DNA of 38,460 nt from Nitrospirae bacterium RBG_16_64_22. Its GTDB lineage: Bacteria > Nitrospirota > RBG-16-64-22. Numbering within the stretch: the first letter of the stretch is position 1; the number at the start of each line of letters is the position of its first letter. Where the stretch lies: positions 17,150-55,609 of the forward strand of contig MHEK01000001.1 of NCBI GenBank assembly GCA_001803795.1, in the 5' to 3' direction. Below, piece by piece: positions 6,823 through 15,850 of this stretch. The notes beneath the pieces were generated by a model. It had not been told where the DNA came from. It saw only the letters and a program-made list of their open reading frames with translations, and did not search any database. A program made the translations under genes and the position numbers.

Positions 6823-8091
6823 CTAGCGGGTTTTTACCGTGAAGTGCGCCCGGCGGTTTTTGGCTCGGTTTGCCTCCACGTCGTTGGGATAGGCCGGCTT
6901 CTCTTCGCCGTAGGAGATTGTGGAGAGCCGGTCGGCGGGGATGCCCAGGAGGACGAGATAGTTGTACGCGCTCCGGGCCCGGCGGTCTCCCAGGGCGAGG
7001 TTGTATTCCGTCGTTCCGATGTCGCACGTGTGGCCTTCGACGACGACCGCTGCGCCTGGATTCTTCTTGAGCTCTTCGGCGGCCCGGTCGAGGATCTTCT
7101 TCCCCTCGGGACGAAGCGTGGCGCGGTCGAAGTCGAAGTGGACGTCCTCCAGGGCCGCCACGAGGCTCGCGGGGACGGCGGCGGGGGCGGCCGGTGCCGC
7201 GGCTGCGGGCGCGGCAGGTGCGGCCGGCGCCCCGGCCGGCGCGGCTTCGGCTTTCTTGACGCCGAACAGGAAGGCGACGCCCGCCGTCAGGCCCCAATCA
7301 GGGGAACTGCTCGAGAACGCCCGGCTCGCGCCGAAGTGAGCCACGAGGGTATCCGTCACGTACCGAAGGCCCGCCCGCCCCTCGAGTTGTCTCGATGCGG
7401 CATGGTCCGGGTTGCGGTCGGAATTCCCCGCGACTTCCGCCAAACCCTGGAGCTTCTTTCCGGCGGGGAAGGCAAGGCCGACGCCGTACGTCACCTCGTT
7501 GTCCCTCTTGAACTCGGAAGGTTCGCCGACGACGGTGTAGCCGACGTTCACGTTCGTCTCGACGGTCCCCAGCGTCTTTGTGAGAAGGAACTTCGCGCCG
7601 TAGTCGGCCTTCTTGGTCCCGATCCCCTTGTCCTTGCTGGCCGTGGGCGCGGCGACGAACCCGAGGATCCCAAGCCCCGGCTTTCCGGCGGCCTCGTCGA
7701 GGAAGCGGTAGCGGACGCCGACGGTGATGTCGTCGAGTCCCGCCTTGTTCGTCTTCGACTTGTCGGCTTCCCAGAAGGTGAACGGGAGATTTGCCTCGAT
7801 CTGGAGGTTGTTTCTGATGCCGTAGGCCAGGGGGACGTAGAACGTGTTCTGGTCCAGGTCGTCCCCGCCGGCTTCCGTGATCGCTTCGATTCCGTACCAG
7901 CCCAGGCCGACGCCGAACGCCCCCTGGGGAAGAGTCCGGGTCCCGATGACCGTGAAGATGCCGGTGTCGCCCACCGGCTTATGCCCCCACGCCTCGGCCT
8001 GAGGCGCGGCCGCCTGGGCGGTGACCGGCATCAGGAAGAAAACGGCGATCATCGCGGCAAAGACTCCGGCCAACCAGGGTCGAGCGTTCAT
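6823..8091 (-). CDS. OmpA-family outer-membrane beta-barrel protein
   Basis: A 422-residue envelope protein. Residues 1-28 are a signal peptide ending AQA-AAPQ. Residues about 30-280 show alternating aromatic/polar strands and Gly-rich turns typical of an outer-membrane barrel (LGWYGIEAI, ADYGAKFLLTKTLG). Residues about 285-315 form an Ala/Pro linker. The C-terminal domain (about 320-422) is the peptidoglycan-binding OmpA/Pal fold, with VHFDFDRATLRPEGKKIL, VEGHTCDIGTTEYNLALGDRRA and NRRAHF. It probably tethers the outer membrane to the wall. The start at 8091 has AGGAGG five bases upstream. It is transcribed alone from a promoter 120-150 bases upstream and ends at a strong terminator. The GHTCDIGTTEYN segment resembles the Pal version (GHTDxxGTxEYN). 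Confidence 0.9.
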   Translation of the reverse strand: MNARPWLAGVFAAMIAVFFLMPVTAQAAAPQAEAWGHKPVGDTGIFTVIGTRTLPQGAFGVGLGWYGIEAITEAGGDDLDQNTFYVPLAYGIRNNLQIEANLPFTFWEADKSKTNKAGLDDITVGVRYRFLDEAAGKPGLGILGFVAAPTASKDKGIGTKKADYGAKFLLTKTLGTVETNVNVGYTVVGEPSEFKRDNEVTYGVGLAFPAGKKLQGLAEVAGNSDRNPDHAASRQLEGRAGLRYVTDTLVAHFGASRAFSSSSPDWGLTAGVAFLFGVKKAEAAPAGAPAAPAAPAAAAPAAPAAVPASLVAALEDVHFDFDRATLRPEGKKILDRAAEELKKNPGAAVVVEGHTCDIGTTEYNLALGDRRARSAYNYLVLLGIPADRLSTISYGEEKPAYPNDVEANRAKNRRAHFTVKTR

Positions 8092-8210
8092 CTCATCCTC
8101 CTTGTCGGCTCCTCCCCGAACGGCTCGCGGGAGGAGAAGGGCCAGGGCGTTCCTGTCTCAAGTCGAAATCGTCAGCTATGACTGGCGGGGCGGACCGAAA
8201 AACGGTTGGG

Positions 8211-8239
8211 ATAATAGCAACGCGGGAGAAGGGGGTCAA
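8211..8239 (-). promoter_or_regulatory. Promoter of the ompA-like gene
   Basis: On the minus strand TTGACC (8239-8234), 17 bases, TATTAT (8216-8211): both boxes match 5 of 6. The inferred leader is about 113 bases. This is long enough to carry post-transcriptional control, as known for other omp mRNAs, though I see no specific structure. Confidence 0.7.
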
Positions 8240-8258
8240 GCGTTCAATCTATCGGCCC

Positions 8259-8286
8259 TTGACGCTCCAGTCCCGCCCTGTATAAT
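8259..8286 (+). promoter_or_regulatory. Promoter of dprA-topA
   Basis: TTGACG (8259-8264), 16 bases, TATAAT (8281-8286), with start expected near 8293 and a leader of about 20 bases. It is divergent from the ompA promoter, with the two -35 boxes about 20 bases apart. Confidence 0.8.
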
Positions 8287-8313
8287 ACGCGGCCGTTTTA
8301 GAAGGCGGTTTCC

Positions 8314-9462
8314 ATGGATCAGGAAAATCTCTCCGGAAAAAAGCTCGCGTGGCTCGCCCTTCGGTCTGTTGACGGCATCGGCCCCGTCTCCGCCCGCCGG
8401 CTGATCGACGCCTTCGGCTCCCCCGAAGCGGCTCTGCGCGCCGGGCCCGCGCTTCTCAGGCGGGTCGAGGGGCTTTCCGCCCGCCAGGTCGACTCGTTCG
8501 CGTCGCACGGGTGGCTCGAAGAGGCCCGGCAAGAGTGGAGCAAACTGCGCGATCTGGGCGCGGAGATCTCGACGCCGGACGACTCCGACTACCCCGCCAG
8601 GCTCCGCGAGATTCCCGATCCGCCCCTGGTCCTGACGCGAAGAGGGGCCTTCCTCCCCCGGGACGCGGCGGCCGTCGCGATCGTGGGCGCCCGCCGGGCC
8701 TCTCCGTTCGGTCTCTCTCTGGCGGAGCAGTTCGGCCGCGAACTCGCCGCCATGGGATTCACCGTGGTCTCCGGCCTCGCGCGGGGAATCGACGCGGCCG
8801 CCCACCGCGGAGCGGTCTCGGCCGGCGGAAGAACGATCGGCGTCCTGGGGTGCGGGATCGACGTCGTCTATCCCCGCGAGCACGGCCCGTTGCTCGCGGC
8901 CGTCGCGGCGCACGGCGCCGTCGTGACCGAGCTTCCGTGCGGAACGCCTCCCGATCCGGCGAACTTCCCGCAGAGGAACAGGATCATCAGCGGCTTGTCG
9001 ATGGGCGTCGTCGTTGTCGAGGCCGCTCCCGATTCCGGGTCTCTCATTACGGCCCGCCTGGCGCTCGAGCAGGGCCGCGAGGTCTTCGCCGTCCCGGGAC
9101 GGCCCGGGATGCCCCTGTCCAAGGGCCCCCACGCCCTGATCCGCCAGGGGGCGGTCCTCGTGGAATCGGCTTCGGAAGTGGCCGACGCCTTGCGCCCCCA
9201 GGCCGAGGGAGTCACCCTGCACGCCTCGCCGCCCCGCCCCCCCGCAACCGTCTCGTTGACTCCGGCGGAACGGGGCGTGTATGCTTCGCTCTCCGCTGAT
9301 CCCAAGCACATCGATCGGGTCAGCGCGGAGCTCGGTCGCCCCATTCGGGAAGTCGCGCCGATCCTCACCATGCTCGAAATGAAGGGAGCCGTAAGGCAAA
9401 TGGACGGGAAGCGGTTCGTTTCGCTCCCCGTCATCCCGGCAGGAGAAACAGGGTCGTCATGA
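8314..9462 (+). CDS. dprA: DNA-processing protein DprA/Smf
   Basis: DprA loads RecA on incoming single-stranded DNA during natural transformation and is widely kept even in species not known to be competent. Residues 10-70 form the N-terminal helical HhH/SAM-like domain (SVDGIGPVSARRLIDAFGS). Residues about 95-300 are the Rossmann-like DprA fold, with AIVGARRASPFG, VVSGLARGIDAAAHRGA, GCGIDVVYPREH and the hallmark FPQRNRIISGLS. A C-terminal winged-helix-like segment (LTPAERGVYASLSADPKHID) completes the protein at 382 residues. It is the first gene under a strong promoter, and its TGA overlaps the topA ATG (ATGA), so the two are translationally coupled. Confidence 0.95.
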   Translation: MDQENLSGKKLAWLALRSVDGIGPVSARRLIDAFGSPEAALRAGPALLRRVEGLSARQVDSFASHGWLEEARQEWSKLRDLGAEISTPDDSDYPARLREIPDPPLVLTRRGAFLPRDAAAVAIVGARRASPFGLSLAEQFGRELAAMGFTVVSGLARGIDAAAHRGAVSAGGRTIGVLGCGIDVVYPREHGPLLAAVAAHGAVVTELPCGTPPDPANFPQRNRIISGLSMGVVVVEAAPDSGSLITARLALEQGREVFAVPGRPGMPLSKGPHALIRQGAVLVESASEVADALRPQAEGVTLHASPPRPPATVSLTPAERGVYASLSADPKHIDRVSAELGRPIREVAPILTMLEMKGAVRQMDGKRFVSLPVIPAGETGSS

Positions 9463-11888
9463 GCAGTTCCGTCATCATCGTCGAGTCGCCGGCCAAGGTC
9501 AAGACGCTCAGGAAGTTCCTGAGCAAGGAGTACGAGATCCTGGCCTCGGTCGGACACGTCAGGGATCTCCCCAAAAAGACGCTCGGCGTCGACGTCGACA
9601 AGGGGTTCGAGCCCCAGTACGAGACGATCAAGGGCAAGAAGGACGCCCTGGCGAAGATCAGGCAGACGGCGAAGAGCGCCAAGGCCGTTTTCCTGGCGAC
9701 CGACCCGGACCGCGAGGGAGAAGCGATTGCCTGGCACGTCGCCGAAGAGCTCGGCAACGGGTCGAAGAAGGTCCCCGCGATCTACCGGATCACGTTCAAC
9801 GAGATCACCAAGCGCGCCGTCACCGACGCGCTCAAGACCCCCGGCCGGATCGACATGTCGCTCGTGGACGCCCAGCAGGCCCGGCGCGTCATGGACAGGC
9901 TCATGGGATACCAGCTCTCCCCCCTCCTTTGGGAGAAAGTCCGGCGGGGCCTCTCGGCCGGCCGGGTCCAGTCCGTCGCCGTGCGCCTCGTCTGTGAGCG
10001 CGAGCGCGAGATCAACGAATTCAAGCAGGAAGAGTTCTGGTCAATCACGGCCGGCCTCGAAGCCGGCGCGCCGCCGCCGTTCGAAGCGAAGCTCGCCCGC
10101 CTGGACGGAAAGAAGGCCTCTCTTCCAGACCAGGCGGCCGCCGAGGCCGCCCTCCGGGCCATAGAGGGAAAGCCGTTCCGAGTCGCGAGCATCGAGCGGA
10201 AAGAGAAGCGGCGCAATCCCGTCCCTCCGTTCATCACGAGCACCCTGCAACAGGAAGCGGCCCGGAAGCTCGGGTTCACGGCGAAGAAGACGATGATGCT
10301 GGCCCAACGCCTGTACGAGGGCATGGAGATCGGGAGCGAGGGCTCGGTCGGCCTCATCACGTACATGAGAACCGACTCGTTCCGGATCGCCAAGGAGGCC
10401 CAGGACGAGGCGCGCGACGCGATCCGGACGAGGTTCGGTCCGGAGTACCTGCCCGCGGCGCCCCCGGTCTATGCGTCGAAGAAAGGCGCCCAGGACGCGC
10501 ACGAAGCCGTCCGTCCCACGTCGCCGTCAAGGACGCCCGATGCCGTCATGGATTTCCTGGAACGCGACATGGCCCGGCTCTACCGCCTGATCTGGGAACG
10601 GTTCATCGCCTCCCAGATGCCCCCCGCTCTCATGGACGCCACGTCCGTCGAGATCGAGGCGGGGCCCGGGCTCTTCAGAGTCACGGGTTCCGTCATCACG
10701 TTCCCCGGGTTTCTCAAGGTCTACGCGGAGGGACGGGACGAAGAGGAAAAAAAGGGCTCCGAGGAGCCCGAGGCCCAGACCGAGGAACGGGAAGGCGTGC
10801 TCCCCGCCATGAAGGCGGGAGACATCCTCGCGCTCAAGAGCCTCGCGCCCCGCCAGCATTTCACCCAGCCTCCTCCCCGCTATACGGAGGCGACCCTCGT
10901 CAAGGTGCTCGAAGAGAAGGGAATCGGCCGCCCGTCCACGTACGCCGCCATCCTGTCGACGATCCAGGACCGGAAGTACACGGAAAAGATCGAGAAGAAA
11001 TTCCATCCCACGCCGCTCGGCCTCCTGGTCAACGACCTTCTCGTGGCGCATTTCCCGACGCTCCTGGACGTCGCCTTCACGGCGCGCATGGAGGAAGAGC
11101 TCGACCGCGTGGAGGAAGGGAATCTCCCCTGGAGACAGGCCGTCGGCGACTTCTACACGCCCTTCTCGGAAAGCCTGGCGCAGGCCAAGGTGGAGATGAG
11201 GAACGTCAAGACCCACGAGATCCCGACCGATATCGTTTGCGACAAGTGCGGCGGGAAGATGGTCATCCGCTGGGGAAAGAACGGAGAGTTCCTCGCCTGC
11301 TCGGCCTACCCGGAATGCAAGAACACGCGGGAGTTCGCGCGGGACGCGGAGGGGGGAATCCAGCCGGTGGCGCCGCCCGAGACGGGCGAGACCTGCGAGA
11401 ACTGCGGGAGTCCCATGGTCCACAAGCGGGGGCGCTTCGGACCGTTCCTCGCATGCTCGCGCTACCCGGAGTGCAAGACGACGCGGCCGGTTGGGAAGGG
11501 AACGGAGGAGCCGGCCGCTCCCCCGGAGCCGACGGGCGAGACGTGCGGGAAGTGCGGGAGCCCACTCGTCATCCGCTCGGGGCGCTTCGGCCGGTTCATC
11601 GCCTGCGCGCGCTATCCCACCTGCAAGACGACCAAGCCGATCAGCATCGGCGTCGCCTGCCCGGAGCCGGACTGCGGCGGATACCTGACGGCCAAGAAGA
11701 CAAAACGGGGGAAGGCGTTCTACTCATGCTCCCGCTACCCGGACTGCAAGTACGCCGTCTGGGACCGGCCCGTCCCGACGCCGTGCCCGGCCTGCGGCGC
11801 GCCCTTTCTCGTCGAGAACCGGTCCAAGAAGAACGGGACCGTGCTCAAGTGCGTGCGCGAGGGATGCGCATACACTCAGCCGGCCTGA
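9459..11888 (+). CDS. topA: DNA topoisomerase I (type IA)
   Basis: It relaxes negative supercoils by single-strand passage. The TOPRIM domain starts at once (SSVIIVESPAKVKTLRKFL, E9; later DPDREGEAIAWH). The active-site tyrosine is Y302 in GLITYMRTDS. The cleavage/strand-passage region ends near residue 585. Five C-terminal zinc-finger units follow: CDKCGGKM, CENCGSPM, CGKCGSPL, CPEPDCGGYL and CPACGAPF. The first four carry the usual distal pair (CSAYPECKNT-like) and the last ends CVREGCAY. At 809 residues it is full length. It overlaps dprA by four bases. Its 3' end overlaps the convergent thioredoxin gene by 13 bases, leaving no space for a terminator. Confidence 0.97.
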   Translation: MSSSVIIVESPAKVKTLRKFLSKEYEILASVGHVRDLPKKTLGVDVDKGFEPQYETIKGKKDALAKIRQTAKSAKAVFLATDPDREGEAIAWHVAEELGNGSKKVPAIYRITFNEITKRAVTDALKTPGRIDMSLVDAQQARRVMDRLMGYQLSPLLWEKVRRGLSAGRVQSVAVRLVCEREREINEFKQEEFWSITAGLEAGAPPPFEAKLARLDGKKASLPDQAAAEAALRAIEGKPFRVASIERKEKRRNPVPPFITSTLQQEAARKLGFTAKKTMMLAQRLYEGMEIGSEGSVGLITYMRTDSFRIAKEAQDEARDAIRTRFGPEYLPAAPPVYASKKGAQDAHEAVRPTSPSRTPDAVMDFLERDMARLYRLIWERFIASQMPPALMDATSVEIEAGPGLFRVTGSVITFPGFLKVYAEGRDEEEKKGSEEPEAQTEEREGVLPAMKAGDILALKSLAPRQHFTQPPPRYTEATLVKVLEEKGIGRPSTYAAILSTIQDRKYTEKIEKKFHPTPLGLLVNDLLVAHFPTLLDVAFTARMEEELDRVEEGNLPWRQAVGDFYTPFSESLAQAKVEMRNVKTHEIPTDIVCDKCGGKMVIRWGKNGEFLACSAYPECKNTREFARDAEGGIQPVAPPETGETCENCGSPMVHKRGRFGPFLACSRYPECKTTRPVGKGTEEPAAPPEPTGETCGKCGSPLVIRSGRFGRFIACARYPTCKTTKPISIGVACPEPDCGGYLTAKKTKRGKAFYSCSRYPDCKYAVWDRPVPTPCPACGAPFLVENRSKKNGTVLKCVREGCAYTQPA

Positions 11889-12244
11889 TGTTCCCGCCCT
11901 CGGGCGGGGGAAGCATGTTCGTCGATGAACTCGCGCACGGCCTGCTCGGACCGGAAGCCGGCGAAGCGTCCCTTCTCCTCGCCGTCCAGGAATAGCATCA
12001 CGGTGGGGAACCCCTTCACCCTGTAGAATCCCGCCAGCCGCATGTTCTCGTCGGCCTCCAGCTTGGCCAGGAGAACCCTCCCTTCACGGCTCTTCGCCAC
12101 CTTCTCGAGTACGGGCGTGAGCTGGCGGCACGGCGGGCACCACTCGGCCCAGATATCGACCATGACGGGCCGCGTCCGCGACGCCTCGATCACCCTCTGC
12201 TCGAAGTCTTCCTCGCTCACGTCGAAGACGATCTCGTCCGGCAC
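11876..12244 (-). CDS. Thioredoxin-like protein
   Basis: A 122-residue single-domain thioredoxin with the active site W35-C36-P-P-C39 in VDIWAEWCPPCRQLTPVL and the cis-Pro loop GFPTVMLF. WCPPC, rather than WCGPC, is less usual for housekeeping TrxA. No signal peptide is present, so it is cytoplasmic and probably a thiol reductant. The frame is open back to a GTG at 12265, but the GTG at 12244 has GGAGAGG five bases upstream and avoids overlapping the oxidoreductase stop, so I chose it. It is last in the mqnD-like/oxidoreductase/thioredoxin unit, 13 bases after the preceding stop. The pairing with a flavin oxidoreductase suggests, but does not prove, a shared redox role. Confidence 0.9.
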   Translation of the reverse strand: MPDEIVFDVSEEDFEQRVIEASRTRPVMVDIWAEWCPPCRQLTPVLEKVAKSREGRVLLAKLEADENMRLAGFYRVKGFPTVMLFLDGEEKGRFAGFRSEQAVREFIDEHASPARGREHQAG

Positions 12245-12257
12245 GGCCGCCTCTCCG

Positions 12258-13322
12258 CTACGCACGGCCGCGAAGGTACTGCGGGGGCCAATGGACGTCG
12301 GCGCCCAGCGTTCGCGCCGCGCGCAGGGCCCAGTACGGGTCGCGGAGAAGGACGCGGCCCAGGAGAACGGCGTCCGCCTGCCCCGTCGCGACGATCTGAT
12401 CGGCCTGTACCGGGCTCGTGACGAACCCCACGGCCCCCGCCGGAATCCCCGCCCTCTCGCGGACCGCCGCGGCGAAGGGAACCTGGAACCCGGGGCCCGC
12501 CGGAATCACGGCGTCCTCGACGAGGCCGCCGCTCGAGCAGTCGATGAGATCGATCCCGGCGTCCTTCAGGGCACGGGCCAGGCGCACGGACTGTTCGAGG
12601 TCCCACCCGCCCTCCACCCAGTCCATGGCCGAGATACGGACGAACACCGGCAGGTCGTCCGGCCACGCCTTGCGGACCGTCCTCGCGACTTCCATCGGGA
12701 AGCGGATACGGTTTTTGAAGGAGCCCCCGTAGGCGTCGGTGCGTTTGTTCGCAATGGGAGACAGGAACTCGTGAAGCAGGTAGCCATGCGCCATGTGGAC
12801 CTCAACGACCTGGAAGCCGGACTCCAGGCATCGCCGGGCCGCGCCCTCGTACACGCCGAGCAGGTCTTGCAGGTCGGTCTCCGACAGCGCCCTGGGAACC
12901 TGGTGCCGCGGCGAAAACGGAATGGGGCTCGGGGCGACGACGGGCCATCCGCCTTTCTCCGCGCCGAGAGGCCCTCCGCCCTTCCAGGGAACATCCGTGG
13001 AGCCCTTTCGTCCCGCGTGGGCGATCTGGATTCCGGCAACGGCCCCCTGCTCCCGGATGAACCGCGTGATCCGCTTAAACGCCCCCGCCTGCTTGTCCGA
13101 CCAGATCCCGAGGTCGCCCGGCGAGATCCGGCCCTCGGGCGTAATGGCCGTGGCCTCGACGATGACGAGCCCGGCGCCCCCAACGGCCCGCGTCCCGTAA
13201 TGGCAGAAGTGCCAGTCGTCCGGGACGCTGTCCATGGCGCAGTGCTGGCACATGGGGGACATGAAGACGCGGTTGCGGAACTCCACACCGCGGAGCTGGA
13301 GCGGTTCGAAAAGGCGGCTCAT
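12258..13322 (-). CDS. Old yellow enzyme family NADH:flavin oxidoreductase (YqjM/NamA-like)
   Basis: An FMN-dependent TIM-barrel ene-reductase of 354 residues. The start MSRLFEPLQLRGVEFRNRVF is typical. Family landmarks are MSPMCQ, WHFCHYGTRAVGGAGLVIVEATA, EGRISPGDLGIW, the active-site His pair region IQIAHAGRK, GYLLHEFLSP and the C-terminal FMN site ADAVLLGRVLLRDPYW. The QHCAMDS segment after MSPMC differs from QYSA in YqjM, which may tune the flavin. These enzymes reduce activated C=C bonds of enals, enones and nitro compounds; the true substrate is unknown. The ATG at 13322 overlaps the TGA of the mqnD-like gene (ATGA). Longer upstream frames are shadows. Confidence 0.92.
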   Translation of the reverse strand: MSRLFEPLQLRGVEFRNRVFMSPMCQHCAMDSVPDDWHFCHYGTRAVGGAGLVIVEATAITPEGRISPGDLGIWSDKQAGAFKRITRFIREQGAVAGIQIAHAGRKGSTDVPWKGGGPLGAEKGGWPVVAPSPIPFSPRHQVPRALSETDLQDLLGVYEGAARRCLESGFQVVEVHMAHGYLLHEFLSPIANKRTDAYGGSFKNRIRFPMEVARTVRKAWPDDLPVFVRISAMDWVEGGWDLEQSVRLARALKDAGIDLIDCSSGGLVEDAVIPAGPGFQVPFAAAVRERAGIPAGAVGFVTSPVQADQIVATGQADAVLLGRVLLRDPYWALRAARTLGADVHWPPQYLRGRA

Positions 13323-14164
13323 TCCGCCCACTCGACCCTGGCCGGCGGAACGAGGCCGGCCTGGCGCGCCCGGTCGAGGAAGAGCGCGATCGCTTTCCGC
13401 CCTTTCGGCCCGTAATCGAGCGTGTAGTCGTTCACGTACATCCCCACGAACCGGTCGGCGAGGTCCCGCCCCATGTCGCGGGCGTACTTCATCGCCGCGC
13501 CCAGGGCCTCCTCCCGATGATCGAGGGCGTAGCGGATGGAGGACTTGAGGATCGTCGAGAGTTCCCGGATTGCATCCGGGCCAAGGTCTCTCCGGATCGC
13601 GTTCCCGCCGAGCGGCAAGGGGAGACCCGTCTCTTCCTTCCACCACGCACCCAAGTCCGCGACCTTGTGGAGGCCGAGGTTTCCAAACGTGAGCTGGCCC
13701 TCGTGGATGAGGAGACCCACGGGCGCCTTCCCGTCGGCCACGTACCTCGGGATCTCATCGAACGGAACGACGATCTCCCGGACGTCCGGCCGGAACAGCT
13801 TGAGCGCCAGGAAGGCGGACGTCAAACGTCCGGGCACGGCGATCGCCGCCCCCGAGAGATCGGCGGGAGCCATCGGCTCGCGCGAGACGAGGAGAGGACC
13901 GTATCCGTCCCCCATGCTGGCGCCGTGAGGGAGGAGAAGATAGCGGTCCGCGAGATAGGCGTAGGCATGGATCGAGACGGCCGTGATTTCGAGCTCGCCC
14001 ATCATCGCCCGGCGGTTGAGCGATTCGATGTCCTCGAGGAGGTGCTCGATCCGCCAACTCCCCGAATCGACCTTTCCCGCGGCGAGCGGCCACCACATGA
14101 AGGCGTCATCGGGGTCGGGCGAGTGGCCGAGGCGGATGGTCTGCGAAACCATGCGATTCATCAT
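13319..14164 (-). CDS. MqnD/MqnA-type menaquinone (futalosine pathway) protein
   Basis: A periplasmic-binding-protein-like fold without signal peptide, typical of the cytoplasmic enzymes MqnA and MqnD. LGHSPDPDDAFMWWPLAAGK corresponds to the MqnD N-terminal motif (SPxPNDTFIF), and ELEITAVSIHAYAYLADRYLLLPHGASMGDGYGPLLVSR is highly characteristic. MqnD converts cyclic de-hypoxanthinyl futalosine to 1,4-dihydroxy-6-naphthoate. The divergent SPDPDDAF version forms its own subgroup, so the exact step is less certain than the superfamily. The start is ambiguous among ATGs at 14164, 14161 and 14152; none has a good ribosome site. It is first in a unit with the old yellow enzyme and thioredoxin. No other mqn gene is in the window. 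Confidence 0.78.
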   Translation of the reverse strand: MMNRMVSQTIRLGHSPDPDDAFMWWPLAAGKVDSGSWRIEHLLEDIESLNRRAMMGELEITAVSIHAYAYLADRYLLLPHGASMGDGYGPLLVSREPMAPADLSGAAIAVPGRLTSAFLALKLFRPDVREIVVPFDEIPRYVADGKAPVGLLIHEGQLTFGNLGLHKVADLGAWWKEETGLPLPLGGNAIRRDLGPDAIRELSTILKSSIRYALDHREEALGAAMKYARDMGRDLADRFVGMYVNDYTLDYGPKGRKAIALFLDRARQAGLVPPARVEWAE

Positions 14165-14337
14165 TCGGACTGCCCGCGTTCTCCGTGAGTTCGTCGAGAC
14201 ACCATGCCGGCGGTCAAGCCGTCCTCGGTCCGGCCCAATATACAGCGGCCCGGACGGTCCTGCAAGGAATGGCTCGCGTCCGGACCCATCCGCGCAGGCG
14301 TTGACCGAAGAGCGCAAAGCCGGTAGGATGGTGTCCG

Positions 14338-15843
14338 ATGTCGACCCCCGCCGAGCAAATCCATCGTTCGATTGCCGCCCGCACGCCCCTCATCTGCGCC
14401 GTCACGGAAGGGGACGAGCGGATCGAGACGCTCATGCAGGACCTCGCCGGCAGGGCCTTCTCGAAGCCCGTCCCTTTCTACCGCTGGACGCTTTCCGACG
14501 GAATGACGCAGGGCGGCAAACCGGTCGAGGATGCGCCTCGGGACGCCGAACTGGCCCTCGCCTGGGCCGCGGGTCGTTCGGAGGTCGCGTTCTATCTCTT
14601 TCACGACCTCCACCATCGCATTCTGTCCGACATCGGGATCGTTCGCCGCCTCAAGGACGTTTACCAGAGGTTCCGGCCGACCTACTCGTGCCTCGTCTTT
14701 TCCTCTCCGACCCTGCACCTTCCGGCGGAGCTGACGACGATCACGCTCGTCGTGGACATGGGACTGCCGGGTCCCGACGAGCTCGATGCGCTCTTCGCGC
14801 GGACGGCCTCGCCCAACAAGCAGTTGGCGCCTTCCCTCGCCTCCCTGCCCGCCGACGTCAAACAGCAGATTCTCGCCGCCGCCATGGGCCTTTCCTACCC
14901 GGAAGCGGAGCGGGCGTTCCGCCGCTCACTCGTGGGCAAGAACACGATCGACGCGTCCGTCCCCAGGACGATCTTCGAGGAAAAACAGCAATTCATAAAA
15001 AAGAGCGGGATCATGGAGTTCGTGGAAGCTGGCATTCGTCTCGAGGACATCGGCGGGATGAAAATGCTCAAAGACTGGCTCGTCAAGCGCCAGACGCTCT
15101 TCTCGGAGGAGGCGCGGGAGTTCGGCCTGTCGCTCCCCAAGGGCGTCCTGATGACCGGGATCTCCGGCTGCGGGAAGTCCCTCTTCGTGAAGGCCATCGC
15201 CTCCTTCTGGAACCTTCCCCTGCTCCGTCTCGATATGTCCAAGATCTACGGCGGCTCGTTCGGCTCCCCGGAGGAAGCCTTTCTCAAGGCGGCGCACACG
15301 GCCGAGGCCGTGACGCCTTGCGTCCTGTGGATCGACGAGATCGAGGCGGGAATCTCCGTCCAGGGGTTCAAGGCGGAAGGAGGCGCCGCGTCGCGCGTCC
15401 TCGGATCGTTTCTCACCTGGATGCAGGAGAAGAAGGGTTTCGTCTTCGTCGCCGCCACGGCCAACGCGATCGACCTCCTCCCCGCGGAGGTCCTCCGGAA
15501 AGGGCGGTTCGACGAAATCTTCTTCGTCTCGCTCCCCACGAAGGAGGAGCGCAAGCAGATCTTCCGGATCCACATGTCCACGCGAAAGAACAACCCGGAT
15601 GACTTCGACCTGAACCTTCTGGCCCACGGCACGAAGGGGTTCTCGGGGGCGGAGATCGAGCAGGCGATCGTGAGCGCCATGTTCGAGGCGTTCAGCGAAA
15701 AGCGCCCCCTCCAGCAGAGGGACATCATGATCGCCCTCGACAGGACGGTCCCCCTCTCCGTCACGATGCAGGAGCAGATCAAGAAGATCGAGCACTGGGC
15801 CTACAACCGCGCCGCGAGAGCGTCGGAGAAGGAACAGGAATAG
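14338..15843 (+). CDS. Ycf46-like AAA+ ATPase
   Basis: A 501-residue stand-alone AAA protein. Residues 1-180 form the Ycf46-type N-terminal domain (ARTPLICAVTEGDERI, FYRWTLSDGM, FYLFHDLHH), followed by a helical linker. The AAA module has IGGMKMLKDWL, Walker A GISGCGKS at 274-281, Walker B VLWIDEIE at 329-336, sensor-1 AATAN and an Arg-finger-like RKGRFDEIF. The C-terminal lid includes GFSGAEIEQAI. In cyanobacteria Ycf46 is linked to carbon-use regulation, but no biochemical function is settled for most homologues. It is monocistronic here, divergent from the mqnD-like gene across 173 bases, in which I found no convincing promoter. A palindromic element starts seven bases after its stop. Confidence 0.85.
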   Translation: MSTPAEQIHRSIAARTPLICAVTEGDERIETLMQDLAGRAFSKPVPFYRWTLSDGMTQGGKPVEDAPRDAELALAWAAGRSEVAFYLFHDLHHRILSDIGIVRRLKDVYQRFRPTYSCLVFSSPTLHLPAELTTITLVVDMGLPGPDELDALFARTASPNKQLAPSLASLPADVKQQILAAAMGLSYPEAERAFRRSLVGKNTIDASVPRTIFEEKQQFIKKSGIMEFVEAGIRLEDIGGMKMLKDWLVKRQTLFSEEAREFGLSLPKGVLMTGISGCGKSLFVKAIASFWNLPLLRLDMSKIYGGSFGSPEEAFLKAAHTAEAVTPCVLWIDEIEAGISVQGFKAEGGAASRVLGSFLTWMQEKKGFVFVAATANAIDLLPAEVLRKGRFDEIFFVSLPTKEERKQIFRIHMSTRKNNPDDFDLNLLAHGTKGFSGAEIEQAIVSAMFEAFSEKRPLQQRDIMIALDRTVPLSVTMQEQIKKIEHWAYNRAARASEKEQE

Positions 15844-15850
15844 CCCGCCG

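Noticed and set aside
13323-13646. N-terminal extension of the old yellow enzyme frame
   Set aside because: It lies within the mqnD-like gene and reads as Arg/Pro/Gly-rich shadow; the conserved start is MSRLFEPL at 13322.
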